A DNA stretch of 21,229 nt from Candidatus Scybalomonas excrementavium (GTDB lineage: Bacteria > Bacillota > Clostridia > Lachnospirales > Lachnospiraceae), in assembly GCA_017694765.1 (NCBI GenBank), contig JADIML010000152.1:1-21229 (forward strand), read 5' to 3'. A program made the translations under genes and the position numbers. The notes beneath the pieces were generated by a model. It searched no databases. It saw only the letters and a program-made list of their open reading frames with translations, and was not told the DNA's origin. Positions within the stretch are counted from its first letter, which is position 1; each line of letters starts with the position of its first letter. Shown here in pieces: positions 14,341 through 21,229 of this stretch.

Positions 14341-15082
14341 GAAATCTCCTACGCAAAAACAAAGTTTCTATGGTGTCGTTGCTGTACTTGGAATCTTAGC
14401 GTTAGGAACTTTTGTAACCATTGATCAAATGCATACAAATAGAATGCAAGATCAAATGAAAAAAGTGGAATTAGCAGATAGTAAACACGTATCAGAAGAA
14501 CATAACAATCCACTGTCTACGGAATCAGAAGAACAAGAGTTTTTTGAAACAACTACAGAACAAATCAAAGAGAGTACCAATAAACCATTAGAACGAACAA
14601 ATGTAGTTGGAGATAGTGCAATTAAAACAGAGAAAAAAGAAGTAAAAAAGACAGAAGATAACATTTCATATGATGGAACGACAAAATTAAAGTGGCCCAT
14701 TTCTGGAAATGTAATTTTACCATTTAGTATGGATTCTACTATTTATTTTCAAACGCTTGATCAATACCAGTGTAATCCAGGAATGATGATTCAAGCATCA
14801 GAAGGTGCAGATATTAAAAGTATTGCAAAAGGAAAAGTTATCAATGTGGAGAAAACATCTAAATACGGTACGACAGTCACTGTAGATGTTGGAAATCATT
14901 TTTGCATCAAGTATGGTCAATTAAAAGATGTAACATGTAAAAAGGGAGATGTATTAGAAATAGATGCCCTAATTGGACGTGTTGCAAAAGTTACGGAATT
15001 TTTCACATTAGAAGGAAATCATCTATACTTTGAAATGAATAAAAATGATAAACCAGTGAATCCTATGAAATATTTAGAGTAA
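14327..15082 (+). CDS. spoIIQ: SpoIIQ-like degenerate LytM (M23) protein
   Basis: SpoIIQ is a forespore-anchored LytM-domain protein that binds SpoIIIAH across the engulfment septum. The protein has 251 residues from ATG 14327, which has AGAGGTGAT six bases upstream. The frame extends back to ATG 14303 without a ribosome site. A transmembrane segment lies at about 14-31, followed by a long Glu/Lys/Thr-rich linker (about 50-115) and the LytM domain (about 119-249). The zinc motifs are lost. The HxGxD site is NPGMM (Asn150, Met154) and the HLHFE site is HLYFE (His232, Tyr234). B. subtilis SpoIIQ is likewise inactive, whereas C. difficile SpoIIQ keeps the zinc site. The overlap with spoIID and the membrane topology support SpoIIQ rather than a general M23 hydrolase. 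Confidence 0.82.
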   Translation: MKKNKKSPTQKQSFYGVVAVLGILALGTFVTIDQMHTNRMQDQMKKVELADSKHVSEEHNNPLSTESEEQEFFETTTEQIKESTNKPLERTNVVGDSAIKTEKKEVKKTEDNISYDGTTKLKWPISGNVILPFSMDSTIYFQTLDQYQCNPGMMIQASEGADIKSIAKGKVINVEKTSKYGTTVTVDVGNHFCIKYGQLKDVTCKKGDVLEIDALIGRVAKVTEFFTLEGNHLYFEMNKNDKPVNPMKYLE

Positions 15083-15087
15083 AAGAA

Positions 15088-15207
15088 CCAATTAGAACAA
15101 TACGCATATGATAATAAAGTAAAACAAAAATTCGCAACCGAGTTTTTTACTTTAGCGTTATCTATCACTTTATCAAGGTTTTTGAATAAAATACGTATTC
15201 TAATCGG
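15088..15207. repeat. Long imperfect inverted repeat downstream of spoIIQ
   Basis: CCAATTAGAA (15088-15097) pairs with TTCTAATCGG (15198-15207) at 9 of 10 positions. TACG (15101-15104) then pairs with CGTA (15194-15197) after a 3-nt bulge. Inside, TAAAGTAAAA (15115-15124) pairs perfectly with TTTTACTTTA (15145-15154). The whole 120-bp block can fold as one closed structure. It could be a termination region, a small RNA or a decayed miniature element. Confidence 0.5.
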
Positions 15208-15232
15208 CTGCTTCTAAATAGATTCTTGCTAT

Positions 15233-15296
15233 GCTTATAGACGATAAAAAGAATATATCCTATAATGGATGATGGAATAAAAAATCGTCTATAAGC
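15233..15296. repeat. Perfect 13-bp inverted repeat in the GIY-YIG gene leader
   Basis: GCTTATAGACGAT (15233-15245) and ATCGTCTATAAGC (15284-15296) are perfect complements around a 38-nt loop. The loop contains TATAAT at 15261-15266. With TAGACG (15238-15243) 17 bp upstream, a promoter could be embedded across the left arm. The right arm ends just before AGGAAAG, the ribosome site of the next gene. There is no T-tract, so it is not a standard terminator. Confidence 0.6.
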
Positions 15297-15309
15297 AATA
15301 GGAAAGAAA

Positions 15310-15609
15310 GTGAAAGAAATGAAGAAGCAGAGTATCAATTATACATATATTGTGGAATGTGAAGATAAAACATTATACACAGGGTGGACCAATCATTTAG
15401 AAAAGAGAATGAAAGTTCATAATGAAGGAAAAGGTGCAAAGTATACGAGATCAAGACGACCAGTTCGCCTTGTGTATTATGAGTGTCATGAAACAAAGCA
15501 GATAGCCATGAAGCGAGAATATCAGATTAAGCAGATGACAAGACAACAAAAGCAACGGTTAATCCAACAATTTGACAGAAACAAAGAAGGCTATTCAAAA
15601 GAGGAGTAG
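15310..15609 (+). CDS. GIY-YIG family protein (UPF0213/YhbQ/YazA type)
   Basis: This is a 99-residue single-domain GIY-YIG nuclease-fold protein. The signature is spread over YTYIVECEDKTLYTGWT (11-27), with the GIY element reading TYIV and the YIG element reading YTG. Arg33 follows (HLEKRM), then KGAKYTRSRRPVRLVYYE (41-58), very typical of the UPF0213 family, and the metal-binding Glu70 in KREYQIKQM. Some relatives (E. coli YhbQ) have been linked to DNA processing, but the cellular role is unclear. The start is GTG 15310, about six bases after AGGA. ATG 15319 in the same frame is possible but poorly spaced. The stop codon lies in the right arm of the terminator hairpin. Confidence 0.87.
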   Translation: MKEMKKQSINYTYIVECEDKTLYTGWTNHLEKRMKVHNEGKGAKYTRSRRPVRLVYYECHETKQIAMKREYQIKQMTRQQKQRLIQQFDRNKEGYSKEE

Positions 15610-15620
15610 TCTTCTTTGTT
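15580..15620 (+). terminator. Hairpin terminator overlapping the end of the GIY-YIG gene
   Basis: AACAAAGAAGGCTA (15580-15593) pairs with TAGTCTTCTTTGTT (15607-15620), 14 pairs with one G-U and a 13-nt loop. The tail GTTATATAAG is not a pure T-run, so efficiency is uncertain. The left arm is inside the coding sequence. Confidence 0.6.
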
Positions 15621-15640
15621 GTTATATAAGCATTTTCGCA

Positions 15641-15669
15641 TAGACAAGAAAAAAATATTATAGTATGAT
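15641..15669 (+). promoter_or_regulatory. Candidate promoter for the diguanylate cyclase gene
   Basis: TAGACA (15641-15646), a 17-bp spacer and TATGAT (15664-15669) lie about 98 bp before the start codon. The leader between them shows no obvious structure. Confidence 0.5.
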
Positions 15670-15767
15670 AATACATGTAGTCTAGTAAGGAAAATGTTTG
15701 GATTCAAGAACATGAAAATGATTCATGGGAAGGTGTATGGATCATTTTATAAATATTAGGTGAGTAT

Positions 15768-17708
15768 ATGAAAGAAGAACATAAAAAGAAGCTAGAGAGT
15801 TTGATTGGGTTCCAAATGTTGACAATATTTTTTGTTCTATTTTTTGTTGTTTTTATTGTGATTTCTTTTTTGAGAATGGATGGGTTACGAGGAAGCACAT
15901 TAAAGGAACAAGAAATGATGTTAGAAGATGTTGTAAGACAGTATGAGAATTCCAAAGAAGGACTTTCTAATAATATTGCATTATTTGAAAAAGATTATTT
16001 TAATCGTGCAGAAGCAGTAGAATATGCACTACAGAAAATGTCTCTGGAAGACATTACGGTTGAAGAGTTAAAAAAGCTTGTAACACTCATGCAAGTTAAT
16101 AAGATTCATCTTGTATCTGATGACGGAGTTATTATTGTTTCATCATCGGAAGAATCCATTGGATTAAATTTAAGGGAAAATAAAGAAGCATCGGATTTTT
16201 GGAAAGTGATTGATGGGAAAGAAGAGCGTGCTATTTCTATTGGGAGAAAGAGTATTATAACAGGTGAGAAAAGAATTTTTATAGGAGTAAAATCTAAAAT
16301 TTCTGGAATTTCTGTTATTCAGTTAGATGTAGCAATGGAGGTCTATGAAAAAACAATTTCTGCTTTTACCATCGATACTTTAATTAAAAGTATTCCAACC
16401 GATAAAGAAGAGGGTGTTTTTGCTGTAGATGCTACTTCTGGAGAATTATTATCTATTACGAAAAATAATAAACAAGAATTAGTATTTAAAGAAGGAGAAA
16501 CACCAGAAGAATTTTTAAAGCATTTACAAAAAAACTATCACTGGTCACCGGCTAAAATTAATGGAAAGTACAAATATTTGACATTAAAACATTGCGATCA
16601 CTATATTTTTGGTGTATGGACAACAGTTGGAAAGACTTATAACAATGCAGTTATGGAACTGATCGTTATGGGTGGAATTTTATTCGTTATATTAATTCTT
16701 ATTTATTTCATGTTAAAGCGACTCATTAAGAAATATATTCTTTCGGATTTGGAAAATATTGATAAAACAGTTCACAAAGTATTATTAGGAGATGTGGATA
16801 GTTCATTTGATAGTGTAAAAAGCCTAGAATTACAAAAGCTAGGTATTATTCTTGAAAATTGGAGAGAAGCCTATAATCATACATCAGAACGTCTTATGAA
16901 ATTAGTGGAACGGTTAAATCCAGATGTTGCAATTTTTGAATGTATTCAAGAAGTGAATAAAGTCGTTTTTTCTTCGAACATTTGTAATCTTTTAGAAATA
17001 CAAGATGAAACTCTACAAGATATTTCCAAAGATTGTCAGAAGTTTAAAAACTATATTAATAAGATTCGCCAACAAGAAAATGACGAAGGGTATATTAAGT
17101 TGAATAGTGGTCGTTATATTAGTATCGATACACTAGGAGAAGGCGAAGGTTTTTATGGAGTTATTCTCGATCAGACAAAAGAGCTTAAGAGAGTAGAACA
17201 AGTAGAAGAACAGATGAAACGTGATTCTATGACAGGCTTATATAATAGACTTGGATTGGAAGAAGAAATGAAGAAAAGTCTTATCATTCAGCCGAATCAA
17301 GGAATTATGATGTTATTTGATTTAGATAACTTTAAAAAAGTTAATGATAATGAAGGACATCAAGCAGGCGATGATGCATTGAAACGATTTGGAGATTGCT
17401 TAAGACATTGTTTTCGTTCACAAGATATTATAGCGCGTATGGGAGGAGATGAATTCGTTGTATTCATAAAAGATACATTAAGTGAAGAAACAATTCAGTC
17501 CAAATGCAATTTAGTTTTAAAACAGTCAAGACATGCACTTTTGGAATATTATGAGAAGTATCAAGTGTCGGTCAGTATAGGGGTAGCTGTAGTATCTACG
17601 GAACTAGCGACTTATGGTGCCTTATATCAAAATGCAGATAATGCCATGTATATGGCAAAAAGATTAGGGAAAAATACATTTTATATTTATAAAATGGAAT
17701 CAAAGTAG
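15768..17708 (+). CDS. Membrane sensor diguanylate cyclase (GGDEF domain)
   Basis: This enzyme is predicted to make cyclic di-GMP from two GTP in response to an extracellular cue. The protein has 646 residues. Transmembrane segments lie at about 14-36 and 295-317 and bracket an external sensor region of about 255 residues, probably Cache-like. Next come a HAMP-like linker and a short PAS-like region (about 375-475), with a coiled stretch before the catalytic domain. The GGDEF domain carries DSMTGLYNR, the metal site FDLDNFKKVND, and an intact GGDEF at 559-563 preceded by RSQD at 550-553. That is the RxxD inhibitory site at the canonical five-residue spacing, so product feedback is likely. No EAL domain is present. 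The ribosome site is AGGTGAG just before ATG. It appears monocistronic. The ligand is unknown. Confidence 0.92.
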   Translation: MKEEHKKKLESLIGFQMLTIFFVLFFVVFIVISFLRMDGLRGSTLKEQEMMLEDVVRQYENSKEGLSNNIALFEKDYFNRAEAVEYALQKMSLEDITVEELKKLVTLMQVNKIHLVSDDGVIIVSSSEESIGLNLRENKEASDFWKVIDGKEERAISIGRKSIITGEKRIFIGVKSKISGISVIQLDVAMEVYEKTISAFTIDTLIKSIPTDKEEGVFAVDATSGELLSITKNNKQELVFKEGETPEEFLKHLQKNYHWSPAKINGKYKYLTLKHCDHYIFGVWTTVGKTYNNAVMELIVMGGILFVILILIYFMLKRLIKKYILSDLENIDKTVHKVLLGDVDSSFDSVKSLELQKLGIILENWREAYNHTSERLMKLVERLNPDVAIFECIQEVNKVVFSSNICNLLEIQDETLQDISKDCQKFKNYINKIRQQENDEGYIKLNSGRYISIDTLGEGEGFYGVILDQTKELKRVEQVEEQMKRDSMTGLYNRLGLEEEMKKSLIIQPNQGIMMLFDLDNFKKVNDNEGHQAGDDALKRFGDCLRHCFRSQDIIARMGGDEFVVFIKDTLSEETIQSKCNLVLKQSRHALLEYYEKYQVSVSIGVAVVSTELATYGALYQNADNAMYMAKRLGKNTFYIYKMESK

Positions 17709-17757
17709 AGAGTACAAGATTTTATCCTATCGATTTTTTCATAAGAAACAAATTTCT

Positions 17758-17787
17758 TGACAATAATTTAATATTTGTGTTAGTATA
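17758..17787 (+). promoter_or_regulatory. Promoter of the DEAD-box helicase leader
   Basis: A perfect TTGACA (17758-17763), an 18-bp spacer and TAGTAT (17782-17787), with an upstream TG pair. The start would be near 17794. Only about 20 nt lie between that start and a strong terminator. A weaker second promoter, TTTTCA (17888-17893) with TATATA (17910-17915), lies after the terminator and could give unattenuated transcripts. Confidence 0.6.
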
Positions 17788-17812
17788 TACAAATATGGAA
17801 AGAGAAAAGATA

Positions 17813-17847
17813 AAGCTCTTAGACGACGAGATCTAGGAGCTTTTTTA
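17813..17847 (+). terminator. Leader terminator (attenuator candidate) of the DEAD-box helicase gene
   Basis: AAAGCTCTTAGA (17813-17824) pairs with TCTAGGAGCTTT (17833-17844), 12 pairs with one G-U and an 8-nt loop. A run of six T spans 17842-17847. It lies about 90 bp before the helicase ATG and is far from the preceding stop (17708). It also lies downstream of a TTGACA promoter, so it acts on the helicase transcript. Confidence 0.8.
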
Positions 17848-17853
17848 TGTTAT

Positions 17854-17871
17854 TTTTATGTTATAGGAAAT
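17854..17871 (+). repeat. 18-nt leader element, copy 2 (DEAD-box helicase)
   Basis: TTTTTATGTTATAGGAAA is an exact match to 7244-7261 in the ileS leader, and both copies follow a leader terminator. A partial copy, TTTTTATGTTAT, lies directly before it at 17843-17854. Confidence 0.75.
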
Positions 17872-17937
17872 TCCTCTTAATGAGCCATTTTCATAATATT
17901 AATATTGCATATATAGTGGAGATAGAAAGGAAACTCA

Positions 17938-19524
17938 ATGGAAACAATTAAATTTGAACAATTAGCAATTCAACCAGAGATATTACGAGCAATTACAGAT
18001 ATGGGATTTGAAGAAGCAACACCAATTCAGGCAAAATCAATTCCAATTATTTTAGAAGGAAAAGATATTGTAGGACAAGCACAGACAGGTACAGGAAAAA
18101 CAGCTTCTTTTGGAATTCCAATTCTTCAAAATATTGATCCGAAAAATAAATCGTTACAAGCTATTGTACTTTGTCCAACAAGGGAGTTAGCAATTCAAGT
18201 AGCAGATGAATTAAGAAAATTAGCTAAGTATTTACATGGAATTAAAGTGCTTCCAATTTATGGAGGACAAGACATTACAAGACAGATTCGTGCTATTAAA
18301 GCTGGAACACAAATTATTATTGGAACACCAGGTCGTGTCATGGACCATATGAGAAGAAAAACAATGAAACTTGCTAACGTTAAAATGGTAGCGTTAGATG
18401 AGGCAGATGAGATGCTTAATATGGGATTTCGTGAAGATATTGAAACAATTCTTAGTGAAGTTCCAGAAGAACGCCAGACAATTTTATTCTCAGCAACAAT
18501 GCCAAAACCAATTATGGATATTACAAAGAAATTCCAAAAAGACGCGCAGATTGTAAAAGTCGTGAAAAAAGAATTAACAGTTCCAAACATCGAACAATAT
18601 TATTATGAAGTGCGTCCAAAAAATAAACCAGAAATTTTAGCAAGATTACTTGATATTTATAATCCAAACCTTTCCGTTGTATTTTGTAATACAAAACGTA
18701 TGGTAGATGAACTTGTTGAGGAATTACAAGGACGAGGATACTTTGCAGAAGGACTTCATGGTGACTTAAAGCAAAGTCAGCGTGATCGTGTTATGAATGG
18801 ATTCCGTAATGGAAAGACAGAAATCTTAGTTGCTACTGATGTTGCAGCAAGAGGGATTGATGTAGATGACGTAGATGCTGTATTTAATTATGATATTCCA
18901 CAAGACGATGAATACTATGTACACCGTATCGGAAGAACAGGTCGTGCTGGAAGACAAGGGATTGCATTCTCTTTTGCATCTGGTCGTGAATTATATAAAT
19001 TAAGAGAAATTCAACGCTATTGTAAGACAAAAATTAAAGCACAACCAATCCCATCTGTAAGTGATGTGGCAGAAGCAAGAGTATCAAAAGTATTTGAAAA
19101 TATTTCAGAAACCATTGAAGCTGGTGGATTAGAACCATATGTAGAAATGATAGAAGAAGCCATTAATGTCAATGATTACACAACACTTGATCTTGCAGCA
19201 GCATTTTTAAAAATGGTAATGGGCGAAAATGAAGTAGCAACCGAAGAGGCAAATCAGGATTTTGAAAATACAGGTGCAGAAGAAGGGATGGTTCGCCTCT
19301 TCATCAACATTGGAAAAAATCAAAGAGTTCGTCCAGGAGATATATTAGGCGCCATTGCTGGAGAATCTGGTATGCCAGGAAAATTAGTTGGATGTATCGA
19401 TATGTTTGATAAATATACATTTGTAGAAGTTCCAAAAGAATTTGCACATGATGTTTTAAATGCAATGAAACATGCAAAAATCAAAGGAAAAAATATTAAT
19501 ATTGAGCCAGCAAACCAAAGATAA
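17938..19524 (+). CDS. DEAD-box RNA helicase with DbpA-type RNA-binding domain (DeaD/CshA-like)
   Basis: This ATP-dependent RNA helicase acts in ribosome assembly, RNA turnover and cold adaptation in related bacteria. It has 528 residues. The Q motif region is IKFEQLAIQPEIL ... GFEEATPIQAKSIP. Walker A is AQTGTGKT (48-55), DEAD is at 154-157 and SATMPKP follows. The second RecA domain has VATDVAARGIDVDDV and HRIGRTGRAG (329-338). Residues about 448-525 (MVRLFINIGKNQRVRPGDIL, then GAIAGESGMPGKLVGCIDMF) are a DbpA RNA-binding domain, as in DeaD and DbpA. The basic low-complexity tail of many CshA/DeaD proteins is missing. The ribosome site is AAAGGAAA before ATG. The leader has a promoter-terminator unit suggesting attenuation. 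Confidence 0.95.
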   Translation: METIKFEQLAIQPEILRAITDMGFEEATPIQAKSIPIILEGKDIVGQAQTGTGKTASFGIPILQNIDPKNKSLQAIVLCPTRELAIQVADELRKLAKYLHGIKVLPIYGGQDITRQIRAIKAGTQIIIGTPGRVMDHMRRKTMKLANVKMVALDEADEMLNMGFREDIETILSEVPEERQTILFSATMPKPIMDITKKFQKDAQIVKVVKKELTVPNIEQYYYEVRPKNKPEILARLLDIYNPNLSVVFCNTKRMVDELVEELQGRGYFAEGLHGDLKQSQRDRVMNGFRNGKTEILVATDVAARGIDVDDVDAVFNYDIPQDDEYYVHRIGRTGRAGRQGIAFSFASGRELYKLREIQRYCKTKIKAQPIPSVSDVAEARVSKVFENISETIEAGGLEPYVEMIEEAINVNDYTTLDLAAAFLKMVMGENEVATEEANQDFENTGAEEGMVRLFINIGKNQRVRPGDILGAIAGESGMPGKLVGCIDMFDKYTFVEVPKEFAHDVLNAMKHAKIKGKNINIEPANQR

Positions 19525-19540
19525 TGATTGAAAGGAAAAC

Positions 19541-19582
19541 AGCCATTTTATGTCAGAAAAAGTCATAAAATGGCTTTTTTTT
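19541..19582 (+). terminator. Intrinsic terminator after the DEAD-box helicase gene
   Basis: AGCCATTTTATG (19541-19552) and CATAAAATGGCT (19564-19575) form a perfect 12-bp stem with an 11-nt loop, followed by eight T. It lies 17 bp after the stop codon. Confidence 0.92.
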
Positions 19583-19745
19583 ATTGCCCTGTTCTTTTTC
19601 CTAGAAAAATCCATATATTGTATGTATCAGAAAGAAAGTGTAAAGGAAAAGTAAAAAAGTATTAAAAAAGATAGTAAAAAAAGCATAGAAAACAACGAAT
19701 GCGATTCAGAAAATAAGCAGGAAAGAAAGGGAAAAGGAGTAAGGA

Positions 19746-21098
19746 ATGGAACAGTGGAATACAATCTTACATGATTTTATATGGGGACCGTGGATGCTAA
19801 CTATTTTTCTTGGAACTGGTCTATATTTCTCCATCGGTACAAGATTTTTTCAGTTTCGAGGATTTCATATATGGATGAAGGAAACATTTGGTTCTATGAT
19901 AGGAGAAATGGATCAGGAAAAGGAACAACAAGGAAAATCGATTACACAGTTTCAATCTCTTTGTACTGCTTTAGCAGGTACATTAGGTACTGGAAATATT
20001 GCAGGAGTTGCCACTGCATTAACGGCTGGAGGTCCTGGTGCTATTTTTTGGATGTGGGTCAGTGCATTTGTAGGAATGATGACTAATTTTGCAGAAAAAA
20101 CCTTAGGGATTATCTATCGGTATCGCAATAGAGATGGGGAATGGATGGGAGGTCCAATGATTTATATGGAACAAGGGCTACATTCCAAACTATTGGCAGT
20201 TCTATTTGCGCTTCTTTGCATGTTAGCCTCTTTTGGAATGGGCAACATGACACAAGCACATTCGGTAGCAGAGGCTATTAAAGTTTCCTTTGGTGGTCAT
20301 TCGCTCGTGATAGGTGTCTGTTTGGCGATTTTACTTGCTTGTGTTATTTTAGGAGGGATTGGAAGAATTGCTGCTGTCACAGAAAAATTAGTGCCGTTTA
20401 TGGCACTTGGATATATGGTAGGAGCGATGATTGTCTTAGTCATATGTTATAAAAATATTGTTCCATCTCTATTTCGTATTTTTGAAGGAGCTTTTTCCTT
20501 TCATTCTGCCAGTGGAGGAATTCTTGGGTATGGAGTAAAAAGAGCTATGATGGTAGGAATTTCAAGAGGCATTTTTTCCAATGAAGCAGGACTTGGTAGT
20601 TCTGTGATTGTCCATGCAGTATCCGATGTAAAAGAACCAGTGATTCAAGGATTTTGGGGGATTCAAGAAGTATTTTTAGATACGATTGTTATGTGTACGA
20701 TGACGGCTCTTGTTATATTAACAACGGGAGCATATGATGGATTTCAAGAGTGCGATGGAATTGTTTTAACGACAAAAGCGTTTGAAGTTGTCTTTGGAAT
20801 ACAAGGAAGCACTTTTATTAGTATGTCTGTCATCGTCTTTGGATTTGCGACCTTAGTTGGGTGGTCGTATTATGGTGTAAAATGTGTAGAATACTTATTT
20901 GGTGCAAAATGGGTACCGTTATATCAAGGTGTTTATTGTGGAAGTACAGTGATTGGTTGTACGATGCAGTTAGAAACCGTTTGGAATTTAGCAGATAACT
21001 TAAATGGGCTTTTGGCAATTCCAAACTTGATTGCCATTTTATTATTATCCAAACATGTTTTTTGGGAGATAAAGCAATTTGAATCTTTGAAACAATAA
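19746..21098 (+). CDS. Sodium:alanine/glycine symporter (AGCS family)
   Basis: This is a 450-residue polytopic inner-membrane carrier expected to import alanine or glycine with Na+. Family landmarks are NTILHDFIWGPWMLTIFLGT at the N terminus, then CTALAGTLGTGNIAGVATAL and GGPGAIFWMWVSAFVGMMTN (about 95-114). Further on are FAEKTLGIIYR, GGPMIYME, and FSNEAGLGSSVIVHAVSDVK in the middle. About ten to eleven hydrophobic helices are visible. Relatives include AlsT, DagA and GlnT, so glutamine is also possible. The ribosome site AAAAGGAG lies about 6-7 bases before ATG. The preceding 160 bp is A-rich with no clear strong promoter. There is no obvious terminator after the stop. Confidence 0.93.
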   Translation: MEQWNTILHDFIWGPWMLTIFLGTGLYFSIGTRFFQFRGFHIWMKETFGSMIGEMDQEKEQQGKSITQFQSLCTALAGTLGTGNIAGVATALTAGGPGAIFWMWVSAFVGMMTNFAEKTLGIIYRYRNRDGEWMGGPMIYMEQGLHSKLLAVLFALLCMLASFGMGNMTQAHSVAEAIKVSFGGHSLVIGVCLAILLACVILGGIGRIAAVTEKLVPFMALGYMVGAMIVLVICYKNIVPSLFRIFEGAFSFHSASGGILGYGVKRAMMVGISRGIFSNEAGLGSSVIVHAVSDVKEPVIQGFWGIQEVFLDTIVMCTMTALVILTTGAYDGFQECDGIVLTTKAFEVVFGIQGSTFISMSVIVFGFATLVGWSYYGVKCVEYLFGAKWVPLYQGVYCGSTVIGCTMQLETVWNLADNLNGLLAIPNLIAILLLSKHVFWEIKQFESLKQ

Positions 21099-21122
21099 AC
21101 GATGGAATTGATTTTTATAATC

Positions 21123-21151
21123 TTGACAAGAAAAGTATTTTTCTATATATT
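21123..21151 (+). promoter_or_regulatory. Strong promoter for the gene at the right edge
   Basis: TTGACA (21123-21128), a 17-bp spacer and TATATT (21146-21151) match 11 of 12 consensus positions. It reads toward the start codon at 21211. Confidence 0.75.
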
Positions 21152-21210
21152 GTATGATAAGTGATAAAAGATTCTGAAAAATTACAACAGTAAAGGAAGG
21201 ACCGAAGTAC

Positions 21211-21229
21211 ATGAAGAAACTACCATTTG
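21211..21229 (+). CDS. Start of an unidentified gene cut by the window edge
   Basis: ATG at 21211 begins MKKLPF and is preceded by AAGGAAGGA about ten bases upstream and by a near-consensus promoter at 21123-21151. Only six codons are visible, so no product can be named. Confidence 0.55.

Overview
The window is about 21 kb of AT-rich DNA with a Clostridia-type (Bacillota) gene complement. DUF5688 and DUF4250 proteins, a spoIID-spoIIQ pair, a YtvI-like protein, a T-box-controlled ileS and a SigV/RsiV pair together point to a spore-forming Lachnospiraceae-like anaerobe. This placement is an inference from gene content. I see no rRNA, tRNA, CRISPR array, phage block or intact insertion sequence, so this looks like core chromosome with small regulatory novelties rather than a mobile island.

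Layout: (1) 1-1336: the 3' part of an ECF sigma factor gene overlapping its RsiV-like anti-sigma gene. (2) 1577-3661: a DUF5688 protein and an AI-2E/YtvI-type membrane protein, each with its own promoter. (3) 3797-4245: a divergent cold-shock-domain protein facing a DUF4250 gene, the two sharing one bidirectional hairpin terminator. (4) 4246-6899: a regulatory region with a symmetric two-way promoter, a 15-codon leader ORF, and a RecB-nuclease/XPD-helicase fusion. (5) 6928-10437: a complete T-box leader with specifier AUC, then isoleucyl-tRNA synthetase. (6) 10438-13113: an unusual structured leader, then glycogen phosphorylase. (7) 13166-13327: an N-terminal stub of an AAA-ATPase/PD-(D/E)xK family gene, overlapped at its end by a SigE-like promoter that reads into spoIID-spoIIQ (13360-15082). 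(8) 15083-15609: strong inverted repeats and a GIY-YIG protein. (9) 15768-17708: a membrane diguanylate cyclase. (10) 17758-19524: a short promoter-terminator leader and a DEAD-box RNA helicase with a DbpA-type RNA-binding domain. (11) 19746-21098: a sodium:alanine symporter. (12) 21123-21229: a strong promoter and the first codons of another gene.

Most genes look like separate transcription units with their own promoters. The clear operons are sigV-rsiV and spoIID-spoIIQ. The most interesting material is in the 5' leaders. The glgP leader has a strong Shine-Dalgarno sequence about 77 nt from the AUG, separated from it by a stem with a possible pseudoknot. The RNA helicase leader resembles an attenuator and shares an exact 18-nt element, placed just after its terminator, with the ileS T-box leader. 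The spoIID-spoIIQ pair is also notable because both proteins appear to have lost residues at their catalytic sites.
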